64,000 bases of DNA from Helopsaltes ochotensis (lineage: Eukaryota; Chordata; Aves; Passeriformes; Locustellidae): assembly GCA_013400155.1 (NCBI GenBank), contig VXBM01001657.1, positions 72,921-136,920 of the forward strand, given 5' to 3'. Shown here in pieces: positions 1 through 12,957 of this stretch. The notes below the pieces were generated by a model. It was not told where the DNA came from, searched no databases, and saw only the letters and a list, made by a program, of their open reading frames with translations. A program made the position numbers and the translations under genes. Within the stretch, counting starts at the first letter, position 1, and every line of letters begins with the position of its first letter.

Positions 1-2600
1 ACTAATTACTTGTTATTTCTCTTTTTCAGCTACATCTCTGAGGACAAGATTAAGAAAATTACATTATTTGAAGTTATAAACTATTATTGATAAAATATTC
101 TCTTCACTTTAAGTTGTTGTTTTATTTGCTACAGACTAAAAATTAGATATTCTTGGAGGTCCTCCAGGATGAAATACTATAAAATGAAAATGATTGCACT
201 ATTATTTTAATTATTCCAATAAAGAGACTTGGAAAGCAAATATTTTAATAAAAAGAAATTCATTCTGCAGACTTACTAAGCATGAAATGGAAGTTAAGCA
301 AAGTGTTCTGAACAGATGTAAAATTATGTTGATAAAATAGATTATTTCAGAGACCTTTCTTGTATTTCAGAAAAGTGAAATTACTTTCTAATTTAAGAGA
401 TAAGGACAGGTATTTGAGAATCAGGTGCCTCCATCCTACAGACAAATAGATAAAGAAGTGCATAAGCAAATGATGTAGTTAACATTTGTTTCTTTGAAAT
501 TTAAAAATTTTGCATTCACTTATATTATAAACAGAATACCTTTTGCTGAAACATAACACAGTAATTCCCCTGAAGTCAGCAGATGTGCACCAGTTGAGAG
601 CCTGCTTTATTGTATGTATTCAGGTGCAATTGCATGACGACTATAATTGGTGTTGCAGTGATGTGAAGAATTAGCAAAACACAAATTAGAAGACATGTTA
701 GTTTTTATTCATTTTATCCTTTAGAAAACATGAATAATCTTTGCTAATAATTTGCTTAAACAACAGGTATGCTTCTTTAAATATTCTTTATATCTGATTT
801 TTTTTTCTTTCAATGTGAAATCTATCATTATTGCAAGGCCAGGACATGAAATTTGCAATTTATTTTTTTTTAATTAACTATGTTATATGATCCTAAGAGA
901 ATACAGATTTTTGCGTGTCTGAATACTTTTTTAGCTAAAGCATCCTTGAAGATGTTTGTTCTTCCTGTTATGGACAGGTGCTTTTCAAAAATATTTCTAT
1001 AATTAGCCAGAAGTTCGAGGTCATTCTAAATGTCATGGGCTAGAGAAAAAGGTCTTCTAACTCTGCTTCATGTTCCAAATATTATTCTTTATGTTTTCAT
1101 TTCATCTTTCAATATACAAACTCAGTAAATATTCTCAAAATTTGTGACTCTCACTGTGGCAAATTCTATAAAGAGTTTAAATTAACACAGGGTATGTAAT
1201 TACAGTACCTTCCCTCTGACTGTCAACTTTGGAGTTCAGTTTAAATTACTTTAGCTGCAGGTAATAGGTTAAATTAGTCCCTGCTGTGCACCAAACTGCA
1301 GTAGCAAAACCGCTATTGCATTCTGAGTCAATTAACTTACTTTTGGTCCAGTTGTTTTTACATTTCACTGCAGCATAAATCTAATGTAGATACACTTTAG
1401 CATATCAAATGGAAGCAGTGCAGAAAGTACGTGCCTTCTTTTCCTTTCAAGTATAATTGAACTGTTTAAATGACAGAAAGCAAGAGGTTTCCTATCAAAA
1501 TAAATTGACTTGATTTTAAACTGGAAAAAAAAAACCAAAACCAACACCCTTCCTGAAAACAGAGACACTGAAAGAAAGAAGAGTTGGGGGATCTAATATT
1601 TCCTATTACATGAAATTAGGAAAAAACCTGCACGCACTCATTGATTGGCTGGAATTGACTAGACCAGAATCTGTAAACAGGCACATAGGAAGTTGTACGA
1701 ACTCTTCTATATGCAGACGTGAAGGAGTCCTCAATACCACCTTCCCCTTTGCCTGCAGTAGGTAAAGAATTGCATCAGAATTCAATTGTCATAAAGTTAG
1801 TATAGCTCTGAATTTTCTTATACAGGAAGTATATCCTACCTTTTTATCAGGTTATCAGATTTTGAATATAAATTCTTGAATTCTAGAGACTAATATAAAG
1901 ACTAAGTTCAATTTAATTAAAAGTGAGAAACTTAAAAAACATCATAATTTTTTTTGCTTTATGTGTTTAATTTTTAATGTTCCTCTTTTTAACTGCACTT
2001 GCTGTTCCACTAAAATCTGTAACTATGGAACCAGAGATGGTGAATTTTGTATAGAAAGAGAAATCCAGCAATACCCAAAGAAGAGATAGACACAACTCCC
2101 CTAGCACTGTATATTCCAACTGGATTCAAGACTCATTTTACTGTTTTGAAGTTACTTCCTTTGTTATCTTTGAGGCCAGACTTTTTGTATTGTAATATCA
2201 AGGATCTATGAATTGTAATAGTTGGACTCCTCTCCCTCTGGCAGAACCTTTTAAAAAAAGAACTGGCTGACGAAACAACCATCCCCTGATTTATGCTTGA
2301 AACTTTCCAAAACATTTCTTGGACTAGACCATACCTAGGGCAAAATCCTGGCCACATTTCATTCCATGTATCAGTCTGACACTTTCTTACCTCTAATCCT
2401 GCCCATAAACTTGGTAAAAACAGACTAATGAACCTGTATACTTAGCACAGCAAATATTTTTGCAGTTTAAGGCAAGTAGTTTTAGAGACATATCTTTTTT
2501 TACTTTGTTTCATTTTAAGCACTTAAAAAAATCACCCTCAGCCCTGGAAATTAAACCATTCTCCTTCACAGATTATCATCACCTGAAAGAAATGTGCAGG
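1..2600. other. AT-rich sequence, no gene seen
   Basis: AT-rich sequence with many short stop-interrupted frames. The longest frames are under 75 codons and look random. An A/C-rich low-complexity patch lies near 1525-1550. I see no recognisable repeat family, RNA gene or exon. Confidence 0.6.
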
Positions 2601-2654
2601 CCAAGAGCCTCACATCAGTTATTCCTTTGTAAATTCATCATATCTTTCTACAAA

Positions 2655-2905
2655 TATGCCATCCAGGAGAGGAAGACGTCAAATCCCTCTCTGATAAACA
2701 ACACTGGCAAAGTGGTGGCAACAGATGAGAAAACGGGGGTACTCAACAACTTTTTTGCCACAGTCCTCTCTGGCAGCTTCTCTTCTCTTATCACTCCAGC
2801 AGACAGATTTCAAGACATGGACAGGGGGCCCATAAGGGAAGGAAGAACAGAGATTCCTGGCCACCTGAGGAACATGAATATGAGATATCATCCTGTCTAT
2901 TTGCC
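2655..2905 (+). mobile_element. CR1 LINE ORF2 relic, internal pol fragment
   Basis: This segment sits in an open frame of 149 codons (2460-2909). Its second half resembles the part of CR1-type pol between the endonuclease and the reverse transcriptase. The frame reads INNTGKVVATDEKTGVLNNF, followed by FAT. Avian CR1 ORF2 typically has a segment of the form 'G..V.. D..K.EVLN.FFASVF' here. The base composition is richer in G+C than its flanks. No 3' end is attached, so this is an internal piece of an old copy rather than a 3'-anchored insertion. The open frame is inherited from the element, and I see no sign of a functional gene. The upstream part of the frame (2460-2650) is not recognisably CR1. 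The family call rests on remembered CR1 protein patterns and needs a repeat search. Confidence 0.6.
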
Positions 2906-2909
2906 GTAA

Positions 2910-5900
2910 AAAAATTGTCTAAAATTTGCTAAATAAATATCCAGGTATACTAAAAACATGTATAGATCTGTGTGTCAGGAGGGTTTATTATTAGTTTATT
3001 CCAAAATATAAATAAAAATTAAAAGTAGATTAACAATCCCAATAGTTTGATTCTTGAATAAAATTATGCACTAATGAAGGTCAATTTTATGAAATTTCTT
3101 AAGGTTAGGAAACACAAGAAATATATCGTTTAATGTAGTAAACACTAGTAGCTATTAAGTTTTGTACAGGAAAGCAAATCAGGCAAAGAATGAGCTAATT
3201 GCCAGACCTCAGATGGAAAACATAGTTATTCCCATCTCTGTGTAGTACGTAAGGTCAGACATGCTATTTCATCTTAAACATACTTCTTAGAGGCTGCTTT
3301 TCCAAGGTATCACTATCTCCTTTGTATCTCTACCAGAGCTCAAAAAAATTTGAAAGTGCATCTGAAAAACTTCTACCCTGTCCTTGACCCACATATTCAA
3401 AAGAGTTTTAGGATTGTTGCAACATCTAAAAAAACTCCAGCTTATGCTCATAATTCAATCAACTTGTTTGCTTCCTGATATAAATATTACCAAAATGGGT
3501 AGGTACTCTCTTCTAAGTTAAACTTCAGACATTATCACTTCATCTCTACTGTCAAAAGGAAAAATAAACCACTCAGAAAAACAAGATCCTAAATATAAAA
3601 ATATTCTTGAATGCTTAACACCTTTAAAGGAGAGAGCACTCTAGACTTCAGTTATGTGTAGTTTTTCTCTGTTTGAAATGTTGCCTTTTACAGCCAGGAG
3701 AGGGAGTTTCTTTTTACATGAACAAATCAGTCATTTTTCCTAATGCCATATTAAAAATATGTTTACTCTTATTTATATAAAAGAGAACTTTTATGTTTAT
3801 ACATGCCTTCAAATTCTTAATTATAAATGCATTATACTTTTTTTTCCTATTGTAAACCAGATCTTAGACTTCTGAGTAGTCAACACCAAAATTATTTCCC
3901 TTACCTAATCATAAAATTAGAAATTCCATTCCTAAATCCTTCCTAAGTGAGCAGGAAAATCAGGAAGGGGTTAGTTTGGGTGGGTTTTTTTTCATGTCAA
4001 CAGAATAAATTGGTCAATTATATATATATTAGATAATCCTGTTTATTTACTAAAGAGCTGGGCAGTAAGTCACTAAAGATAACATTATACTATAGAGAAA
4101 ACACCACGGCAATATACTAGCATTCCAACTTTCCAGACATTCTGGGAAACACTTTATCCCATTGTATCTTCCACATGCATGTCAAAATACCTTTGTGACA
4201 GAAAAGTTTTCTTCCAGCTGCAACTAGGTCATGTTCTCTCCTGAGAATCTGAGAACCTACAGCTGGGTAAATGTTACTTTGCAACAACTAGACAGACCGG
4301 ACTGGAATCTGACAAAAATTTTAGGGCAGAGATTTGAAAAATTCTTGTCAATAAACTATCCCAAAGTATTATGAAGGCTGAGAAATTAGTAGGAGAGAAT
4401 CTTTAAAATTTCCATGCTTCAGCTAGTTTTTAATAAGAGCTTTTCTTCTTCTCTTTGCCACTTTTTCAGACTTCTGCTTTTCCTTTCTACTTTTCAATGG
4501 AAATTTACTTGGCAGACCTTTTATATTCTAAGGAGGAGAGAGATGCAGAGAAAAGCCACTTTCTAGGAGGACTTTTGTTTTACACAATGGGACTCACAAC
4601 CTTTCTGAATCCCAGTAAGAAAAACACTGTGAAGAAAGGTTTTATAACTTTCCAAGAGCAACTTGCCCATTATAAAATTTTATATCTGTTCTGATGTTGC
4701 TAAACCTGAGGTGATAGAGTATTGGATTGGCCTCTGGTAAGGACACACTGAACAGCTCTACTATTCACAGTGAGGCCTGAGGGCAGCGTGGTTGAGTTTT
4801 TATAGACTTTTCTTGGCAAGACGCAACTTTATTCATATTTTCTATTCTAATCAAAATGATGTTTATATGGAAACACTCTGCTTCACTTTATGACAAACGC
4901 ATGCAACCAGCAACTGCATTAACATCAAGTGGGTGCTACCTGATGAGCCTTCCTTAATGGTTACGCAGCCAAGCTTATCCCACATCAAGAGGTATGTGCA
5001 GCATAGTGCAATCCTGAAGGCAAAGTAATGTGTGCAGTACAGCATGGCGCTGTACAGAGCGCTGCAGACCAACATGTCTGCTGGGGTGGACCACTGATGT
5101 TTGAATGTACAACAAACTTCCACTTAGGACCACTTAATATCGAGTTGTTCAAAGAGGATGTATTTCCACTTAGAAGAGTCCACCTACACATTTGTATTCC
5201 TTGTGTAAGTATAAGAATTTCAGGCTCAGCATTATCACCGAGACCTCCAACCCACTTCATGAAGATATTGAAAGGATAATATGTGCTTCTTCAAACATAA
5301 GCTAGCCCAGAGTTAAAAGAAAAAAATCTCAGACTTGCATGATTGAGAAAATATTTCACAGAGCAGTACTTTGGGGAGAGCTAGAGAGAAAATGCTCTCT
5401 TTCCCAATGGCACCTCTAAAGTCTGTTGGCTGTTGAGGATCTCAAAAGAAAATCTACAACAACGCAAAGGCACAAGAAGATGCACACAATGTCATGAAAG
5501 ATTAAGAATTTTATTTTTTAAGATAAAAGAAAAGCTTCTCATTATTAGGGTGATTCTAACAGACAAGAATCGTTAGTTCTTAAATAAAGGTAAAGACGTG
5601 AACTGACAATTTCTGTCCAAATGTACAACTGCCTCCTTTGTGTCACTTTTCTACTTGAGTTGCCTGTCCATGCTAGTTTTCAAAAATGCAAAACAATGTC
5701 CTCTGATAGTTACTGCACAAACTAACAAAAGACAGAACACTATAATGCCCTTAAGTGTTCATTACAAAAAAAAAAAAGAGCTAAAATTAAATTTAAAAAT
5801 ACTTTAAAAAGGAACAATTTCCAGTTTTCTACATGTTGTGACAATTTTTACAGGGTACAAAGCCACCAGGGTTGCACTCTGCTGGCACTGAATGTAACCA

Positions 5901-6740
5901 TTAAGAGAGAAAAAATATAAAATTTTAGAGAGGTTTTCAAAGTTCCAGTGGGAATGGCCCAGTCTACCTTCATCTTCCTTCTGCTGATTCATTTAGGAAG
6001 AGACAAAATCTCTTTGGACAAGCAGCTATGGATTTTTGTTATCTGCTTTCCCCAGGTAGATCAGGCCTACTTTATGATGCTACACTGCCCAATTAGCAGT
6101 TTCTATCAGCTGAACTCTAGAGCAAGGACAATGATATAAAAGAAAGTTTGGCTTGCTGCAATTTTTTAGCTGACAGTGCCTAACACTCTTAGAGAAACAC
6201 ATGGTAAGACAGCAGAGATAATGTGGTTGTCACCATAGGGAAACACAGCAGAATCACAACTAGCAATGTCTGTGTAATAGCAAAATATAGGAAGAAACTA
6301 GAATGAGTTTTATAACCTGATCTGACTAGTAAAATGCAAAACAAAACAAAAAATCCATTACATCTTCTTACCAGTAACAGCCAAATGAAAAAAATAAAAG
6401 TCCTTCCAGACTCAGCTTTCATAACTGAAATTTTACAACAAATAATGTGTGCAGAGCCAGCTATTTCTGTTCTAAATTAATACCACCAAAACAAGGCCTT
6501 GAATTCAGGAGAAGTGTTTTAATAAACAATTGAAAAGTCAGCTTCCTCCATGCCAATGTTACAGTCTGGTTTTGAAAGTTATCAGTAATGCCTCTGCACG
6601 AATTAAGGTGCAAATGAGACAATCTACCCATGTCAATAGTACTGGTTTTATTTAATAGTAAATATGAGAGAGAGAGAGGAAGGAAAAGAATAAAAATAGA
6701 AAAGAGGTGGAGGGACACAAAGAGACTGACAGAGACAATA
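2910..6740. other. AT-rich sequence, no gene seen
   Basis: Mostly AT-rich. A slightly more GC-balanced block at about 4885-5270 has overlapping open frames of 83-91 codons on both strands, but nothing in them is recognisable. A short GA tract lies at 6665-6679. No RNA gene or known repeat is recognised. Confidence 0.5.
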
Positions 6741-6749
6741 TCAGCATTC

Positions 6750-7400
6750 CATGAATGCCATCATGTTCCAATTATCCTCTCCAGCCAGTCTTCCTGGTGG
6801 TGAGTGTCCCCCCAAAGGCACAGAATCCGATGGATTGTATACTTTCAGGCCAGGTGGGCATGCCCAGGTACCTCCCCGGGGCAGGGGATGAAGTTCCACA
6901 GCCTCCTGCAGCAGACTTTGGGTCACTTTTCCTCACGTGCAGTCCTGTGGTGCAAGGCCTCAGGAATGAGTCTGGGGAGCGCTTTGGGTGACTTTGATGG
7001 ATTAGGACACGCCCTCAGCTGCCTCCCATGTGAATGTCCCATGGATGTGGCCTTCCCAGGGCTGGGGTTTCACAGCTGGGCCAGTTTGTGTAAGGGAGGA
7101 TGGGTGTTCAGTGCCTCTGACCAGAGGTTACATCACACACCCGAAACCTTCTCCCCCAGCCTCATTTTGGGGGCCAGTCTTTGTAGATCCGGGCTCTGTG
7201 GGCTGTGGTCTCCTCCACCCCAAGGCCAGCCAGGGATGATTCTCAGCGCAGATTCTGGATTTGGTTGTCTTGTGGGTGCATTCTTTTCACTCAGTCTGAG
7301 ATGATTGAACATTAGTGTCCCCTTCATCTTATCTAGGTGGCTTAATTCACAGTTCAAAGTTCCAGCTGGGCATCTTCAAGGCGGGGGGAGCTTCTTTATA
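6750..7400. repeat. Unclassified GC-raised repeat-like block
   Basis: This block is clearly richer in G+C than its AT-rich surroundings, with sharp edges near 6750 and 7400. It contains overlapping open frames on both strands (166 codons at 6804-7304 on +), as GC-rich DNA tends to. The sharp edges suggest an inserted element such as an ERV LTR or internal fragment. Read on the minus strand it has a TATA-like GTATAAAG just inside the right edge, near 7394-7401, but I could not define LTR ends, a poly(A) signal or a target-site duplication. The frames do not resemble a protein I recognise. It could also be a unique GC-rich segment. Confidence 0.35.
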
Positions 7401-7449
7401 CAGTTTTTGCTATAATGGGTAAAACACCTTCATAACAATATGTAAAGTA

Positions 7450-8780
7450 TGAACCACTTCTGTCCCTGACAGTCAAACCTTGTATTGCTGTCCAGGCTCT
7501 GTTTCTTAGTAGTGGCTATTATGAGCCTTTTTGCTAGTTCAGTAATAACAGCTTTATCTCGTATTTCACTTAAGCAGTGGTGCCATTTAATTTTAAATAC
7601 AGTTGGCTGAAGGATTCAAAGGAAAATGTAGAAAGTATGTATATATATTGCCTAGTTTTAGGTGAATAATAATGGAGAAATATACATTGGAATAAACTAT
7701 CTATAAATCAAAGACCATTTTCTATGGTCTGTGGTCATGTAAAACTGTTTGAATCCATAATTCAGATGGCATAATCTCTTAGAGATATCACTGAACTTCC
7801 CTACAAACTTCTGTCACATAGAAAACAACTCTGAAGGGATCACATTAAATCATGCTGCAGTGGTGACAGCCAGTTAAATAAAGATAATTTAGCCCACTTC
7901 AACAAGTACTTAACCATGAATTGTACTTTTCCATATTCTTATTCTTCATATATTAATGTAGCGAAGTTGACAACCTTCACATTATATGTGTATAAAGACC
8001 TATGCAAAAATGCATACCTCCACCATGTTTCACATGTTTCACTCACTGTAATCTCCCAAGAGAACTATTAGGATTCCCTTACAGAGATTTAGATCCACAT
8101 TTTCAATCAGTAGTGAATAGAATGGACTAATGTTTCCACAGAGTAACTTAGATCAATATTTTTTACTGGCCTACCTTTGACCTATTTGGGAATAAAAAAA
8201 TCCTTTTAAAATAGTTAATTGTCAATAAATAATGTAAAAACCACTTAGCTAGCTACCACTCTAAAATGATTTATTCTTACAAAGTGGTGAATTTTAGCAG
8301 CGGAATGAGAATGAAGAGTGGCATATGTTCTAAATAGACAGTAAGTATTGAGAGATGTAGGAAAATAATACTAAAAAAATTTCCACTAAAAAAAAAGTCT
8401 CATGATCCTGGTTTGGACACTTAGAATAGAGTAAATACTATGGAAAGGATTCCTGCCTTTCTAAACATTGTCTAATTGATCATCTCTGAAAAAGGATGGA
8501 GGACAATATAAACTCAGGAAATCAGAATGTCTACTTCCTCCTTTTTTCACTCATTATGTGGAGCCATGCAGGCACACAGACAATAGTCTGTTTGTAGGCA
8601 GTTGCCTCTAGCTCCTGAAATCTTATTTTATAGCTACTATCAGAATCACAGCTGCCAGAAGTTTTCATGGTAGAGGATGGTAACTTCCTTATAATTTTTC
8701 ATAGTTATACGGATGCCAGAATGTGATTTTCAGAATCAATGACTGGGGAATGTTGGAGCAGACCCACAGAGTGGGTAATC
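7450..8780. other. AT-rich sequence, no gene seen
   Basis: No recognisable gene, RNA or repeat; only short random frames. Confidence 0.5.
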
Positions 8781-8784
8781 TGGT

Positions 8785-9240
8785 ACAACCTCTCGGCTCC
8801 AGCAGGATCATCCCAGAGCACATGGCAGACAATTGTGTCCATTCACTTCTGGAATGTCTGGAATGTGAGGGAGACTCCAAAGTCTCTCAGGACAATCTGT
8901 TCCAGTGCTCAGTCACTTCACAGTAAAATGTGGAACTTCCAGTGCATCCGTTTTTGCCCATTGCCTCTGGTCCTATTGTTGGGTACCCCCCTGCAGAGCC
9001 TCGTCCATCCTCTGACATCTCCCTTCAGATAATCACACGCACTGATGAGGTCTCCTCTCACTCATCTGTTCTCCAGCCTGCACAGCCCTAGCGCCTTCAG
9101 CCTTTCCTCACAGGAGAAATGCTCACTCCCTTGGTCATCTTCTTTGCCCTTCTCTGCTCTGGACCCGCTCCAGGAGTTTCATACCTCTGTTGCAGTGAGG
9201 AGAACTGTGACGAGTACTCAACTACTACTCTACTTTGCAG
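8785..9240 (-). mobile_element. CR1 LINE 3' fragment, diverged
   Basis: Read on + this follows the reverse complement of the CR1 3' region in order. It starts with the segment for 'gagactcc ... ctgttccagtgct', then the 'ttgcccattgcctc' block near 8955, the 'ctcatctgttctccagcctg' block near 9060, and the 'cctttcctcacaggaga' block near 9105. The CR1 tail is not intact on its left edge, and the copy stops near 9240, so both ends are eroded or truncated. Many substitutions and small gaps suggest an old insertion. Open frames here (97 and 110 codons on +) are antisense to the element and not genes. Confidence 0.8.
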
Positions 9241-12200
9241 AACCACTTTTTCTTGCTCTTCATTAAACCATCATTGGTTTTCTCCTTCAACTGAGAAAAT
9301 TTCAGGTGGAAGAAAAAGGGAGTCAAACAATGTATTTTTATTTGTCTCTGTTTTATCATCTTTTACAGATGCACAGTCTTCCATATTGTCATATTCAGCA
9401 AATAAGAGCAAAATAAACTCAAAATATTTAGGGGCTTTCTGGGCCACATGAATCTCCTTTTAATATATTTTGATTCCTAAGAAAAATAAGCACAGTTATT
9501 TTTAGAGTAATTTAGTTTCTAAGACTAATAAGCAGAATCTCCTATGGAATTAGGTCACTTCACCTTCAGTTTGTTTGTGTTTTTGTTTTTTTTAACAAAA
9601 AATATCCCTTTGTAATAATGTTATAAATAAAATGTCTCTTTATTTACCTGTCAATGCAGTACATGATATAGAAACTCAAGTATTGAAATATTGCACACTG
9701 AGCATGACAAAAAATTCATTTAAAAATGTTATATGGTTCTGATGTGACAGGTTCTTCTGGTCTTGAGGACTTAGGCATGACTTGACTTCTTGGGCTTTTT
9801 ATGCACTTAGGCATGATAGATGCAGATGATTTGAACTGCAGTTAACTTCTAATTTTTCATGTTTCCTTAGCACATTTTTTAGGGAAAGCTGGACTGCCAA
9901 TGTTAGCATTTCTCAAGTAATCATTTGCTGGCTGAAGCTGGGTTCAACCAATGATGCAAGGTTCAAAGAAATCTCAAGGATAACTGTTTTATCCTGATCA
10001 TTAAACAGCTTTAAAGCTGAAGTGAGGACCATTGAACCAATACGATTACTAAAGCTGTAGAGGGGAAACATTTAGAGTAAGGTACGGAATGCATGGAATG
10101 AAAAAAAGTAAAAGCAGCTGAAGGAGATTTTCTTTTAAAGTAACTCTTTTTAATTGATTATAAAAATCCTTTGAAAAGCTTCTCTCTTGCCTCTAATTAA
10201 TTTTTTTGCAGATTTTAAGCAAAAAGTGAACAAAACATTGTCTTTGGTGCCCTTCATTATAGTTAAGTAAGCATCATTCACCACAAAAGCTTTGTCATGC
10301 ACTTGATGCTTCAAGAATACTTTAAAAAAGATAAGAAAAGAACTCTTCAAAATTCCAATATTTTTAAGTCCTTTGTCATTTGAAAGATGCTATCAAGGGA
10401 ACTCCTAAAAAGAAAACTAAAAGTGATAAGAGAAAAAATTGTTTGCAAAATAAAATTTGCACATTTACTTAGCACTTTCCACATATACAATCTGTTGTGC
10501 ACATGAGGTCTACCCACAACAACCTCAAATAGACATTAGTGCTTTATATAAATATTGTGATGGCAACCTCTTTAGTCGGTTTTATCTTGAGAATGGGGTG
10601 TAGCAAAGAGGTGGGAAAAAATACCGAGATTATGGAAAAAATACCGAAATTATGAAAAAAATACAGGGTTTTTATAAGAACTTTAGGCCAATTTATTCCC
10701 AGGCTTTTAGGATAGCCCAACTCATATCCAGAGCATCATAAAATTTTATCAAGAAAAGCATACTGCCCCACCACAATTCCAATCTGAGTACCTAAATCAT
10801 CATACAATAGCTGGAGAGATCCTGGCACATCTGAAAAAGATTAACAAATATCAGAAAACTGAGACACTTTTTTCCATGTAACACAGATGACAGAGTAGGA
10901 CTATTTCTTTTCTTCAGGTATGGCAACATTTATATCACTATCTTTTTTGGTGTTTCATTTCTTCCCCATACTATTTTTCCTTCATTTTTATTGACTTATG
11001 AGTACTTCAGGATATATTCACGTTGTATGTAGAAGTAGTCCCATTTTGTAAAGATTTTCAAGGCATAGTAAAGACTGGGAGCAAGTGTTTCTCATTATCA
11101 TTTTATATTTTCATTAATGTTTGAAGAATAAGATCTACTCACAGACAAAATGCAAAATACCAGAGGATTCCTGCTGGTATCCCTTCAGTTTAATCAATTC
11201 TCTGAATTTCTGATGGCAAGTGAATTTCATGAGAACAGCATTTTTTTTCAACAACTAGGCTAGGCTGTGTTAAACTTGATGTTTATTAAAAACAAACAAA
11301 AGGTTTTCTACATTACTTGAAATTCACAGTGTAATAACTGCAAAAACAACCTACTTCTTATTTCATGTACAATGTTCTATCTACTCATAGTAACCAGAAG
11401 AATTCTTTTGTCTGTGACAAACTGTGATTTTCAAGGTTGTTTGACTTCATGAAATAATCTTTGGCACAGTTAAAGTCCCTAGAAATAGGCAATTTTAACA
11501 AAGTAAAATCTAAATAACTCTTTTTTGAAAACCAAGCTAGAATAAAGTCCTGCTGTGTTACATTTCTCTTAATAGATTTTTCCTAATGGACTCTAGAAGG
11601 CTGTTTGACAGGGCAGTCTTTATATTCTGATGAAGTCAAAATGCCAAATGAAAATTCATGTCTTTTAGCAGGAAAGTAATACATTTTTTAAAATGCAAAT
11701 AGCATCTGGCATTCTGCCTGGTACCCAGAAAACTTAGAGAAAATCCTTTGTTGTCCTAACATGGGATTAATATCTACACAGTCTAATCCTGAGGAGGGAA
11801 GGGAGAACAAACAGAACAAACTGATATACCTGTCAAAATCAGTAAAATATCATACTTTTCCCTCCCTAATAATGCTTAAAACCAACCCAATTATACTGGA
11901 TATTACTATTCTTAATCAACTCCAAATTGCCATTTTAAGCTCAATACCTTGAAATAAAAAAATGCTTCCAGTGATTTATGTTATTTTTTCTCCCCATCCC
12001 TGACCAGGAAACTTTCAAAAATTGAAAGACATCAAGAAAAATATGAAATGCAACATCAGTGTACTGTTAGCATATTTCATTCAAACCTGGTATGAATATT
12101 AACTTTTCTTCTTTTGTTCTCCAGATCCTTTAACAAAAGCTTAGATAGGCAAATCAGTACCAATTTACTGCAATTTTGGTAGATGTAATTTTGTATTCTA

Positions 12201-12440
12201 GAATACAAGTCAAGATTACTGTCATTTACATTGCAACTATTTTATTTGTTTCACTGAAGCACACAGGAGTTTATTTCTTTGCAGTTTGAAATGCAATAAG
12301 TATCTTTTTTTTAGTTTAGTATAGGTTTCTAGATAAATAGAATGGATAAAAGCTGTGGGTTTGTGGTTATTTGTTGAAAAACACCTTCTTCTAGAGGGAA
12401 CAGTACTGGGAGCTATTCAGGTTCATATATTTCCTTCACC
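9241..12440. other. AT-rich sequence, no gene seen
   Basis: AT-rich and apparently unique. The only local structure noted is a short 20-bp tandem repeat at 10614-10673, listed separately. Confidence 0.5.
10614..10673. repeat. 20-bp tandem repeat, about 3 copies
   Basis: Copies at 10614-10633 and 10634-10653 differ by one base (unit GGAAAAAATACCGAAATTAT). A third, more diverged copy covers 10654-10673. This is a minor minisatellite. Confidence 0.75.
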
Positions 12441-12441
12441 A

Positions 12442-12567
12442 AAATAGAATGATAGAGTCACAGAACAGGCAAGGTTGGAAGGGATCACAGCAGACTATCA
12501 GGTCTGACCTCCCTGCTGAAACACTGTCTTCCTAGAACAAATGGCACAGGACTGCATTCAGGTTCTG
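12442..12567 (-). mobile_element. CR1 LINE, 3' end part (left of nested LTR)
   Basis: The left edge is the reverse complement of a CR1 3' tail (AGAATGATAGAGTCACAGAA), followed by 'aggttggaagggatc', the antisense of the CR1 end 'gatcccttccaacct'. The copy runs to 12567, where it is broken by an LTR, and resumes at 13168. The two parts join in the expected CR1 order, so they are one insertion. Confidence 0.9.
12562..12567. repeat. Target-site duplication, left copy (GTTCTG)
   Basis: GTTCTG directly before the LTR, identical to 13162-13167 directly after it. A 6-bp duplication is usual for alpha/betaretrovirus-like (class II) endogenous retroviruses. Confidence 0.88.
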
Positions 12568-12887
12568 TGTGGTGGCTCCTGGACCATCCACAGAGGACGA
12601 TTCACTCCCTCGGAGAGTGTGCAGCCTCTAGGCTGCCTCAAGACAGCAGTGACTCCGCTTTGGGAAGCCCCCTTGAGAGACTTCCTTGTAGCTCAGGGTG
12701 AGCAAAAATGCTTTGACCCAGGAGTCTTTTGCAGTTCTATGTTAATGTTTTGTACCCTATTGGTTATTCCCCTTGTTCCTGGTTTTTACCTCTCCTGCCT
12801 GGTTCTTTTTGGATCCTTTCCCTGATTGGTCCCTTTCCCAATTCCTTTTCCCGTTGGCCAAGTTACGAAACCCCACCCCTGGCTACC

Positions 12888-12895
12888 CTATATAG
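12888..12895 (+). promoter_or_regulatory. TATA box of the solo LTR
   Basis: CTATATAG lies 57 bp upstream of AATAAA (12952-12957). Two upstream ATTGG (inverted CCAAT) boxes at 12759 and 12825 could bind NF-Y. Promoter activity is inferred only. Confidence 0.65.
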
Positions 12896-12951
12896 TCCCT
12901 TTCCCCTTGGGTTTTGAGCTTATTTGGCTCTTTCCCCTTCAGACTTCATGG

Positions 12952-12957
12952 AATAAA
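12952..12957 (+). terminator. LTR poly(A) signal AATAAA
   Basis: AATAAA placed downstream of the LTR TATA box as expected for the R region of a retroviral LTR. Confidence 0.65.
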
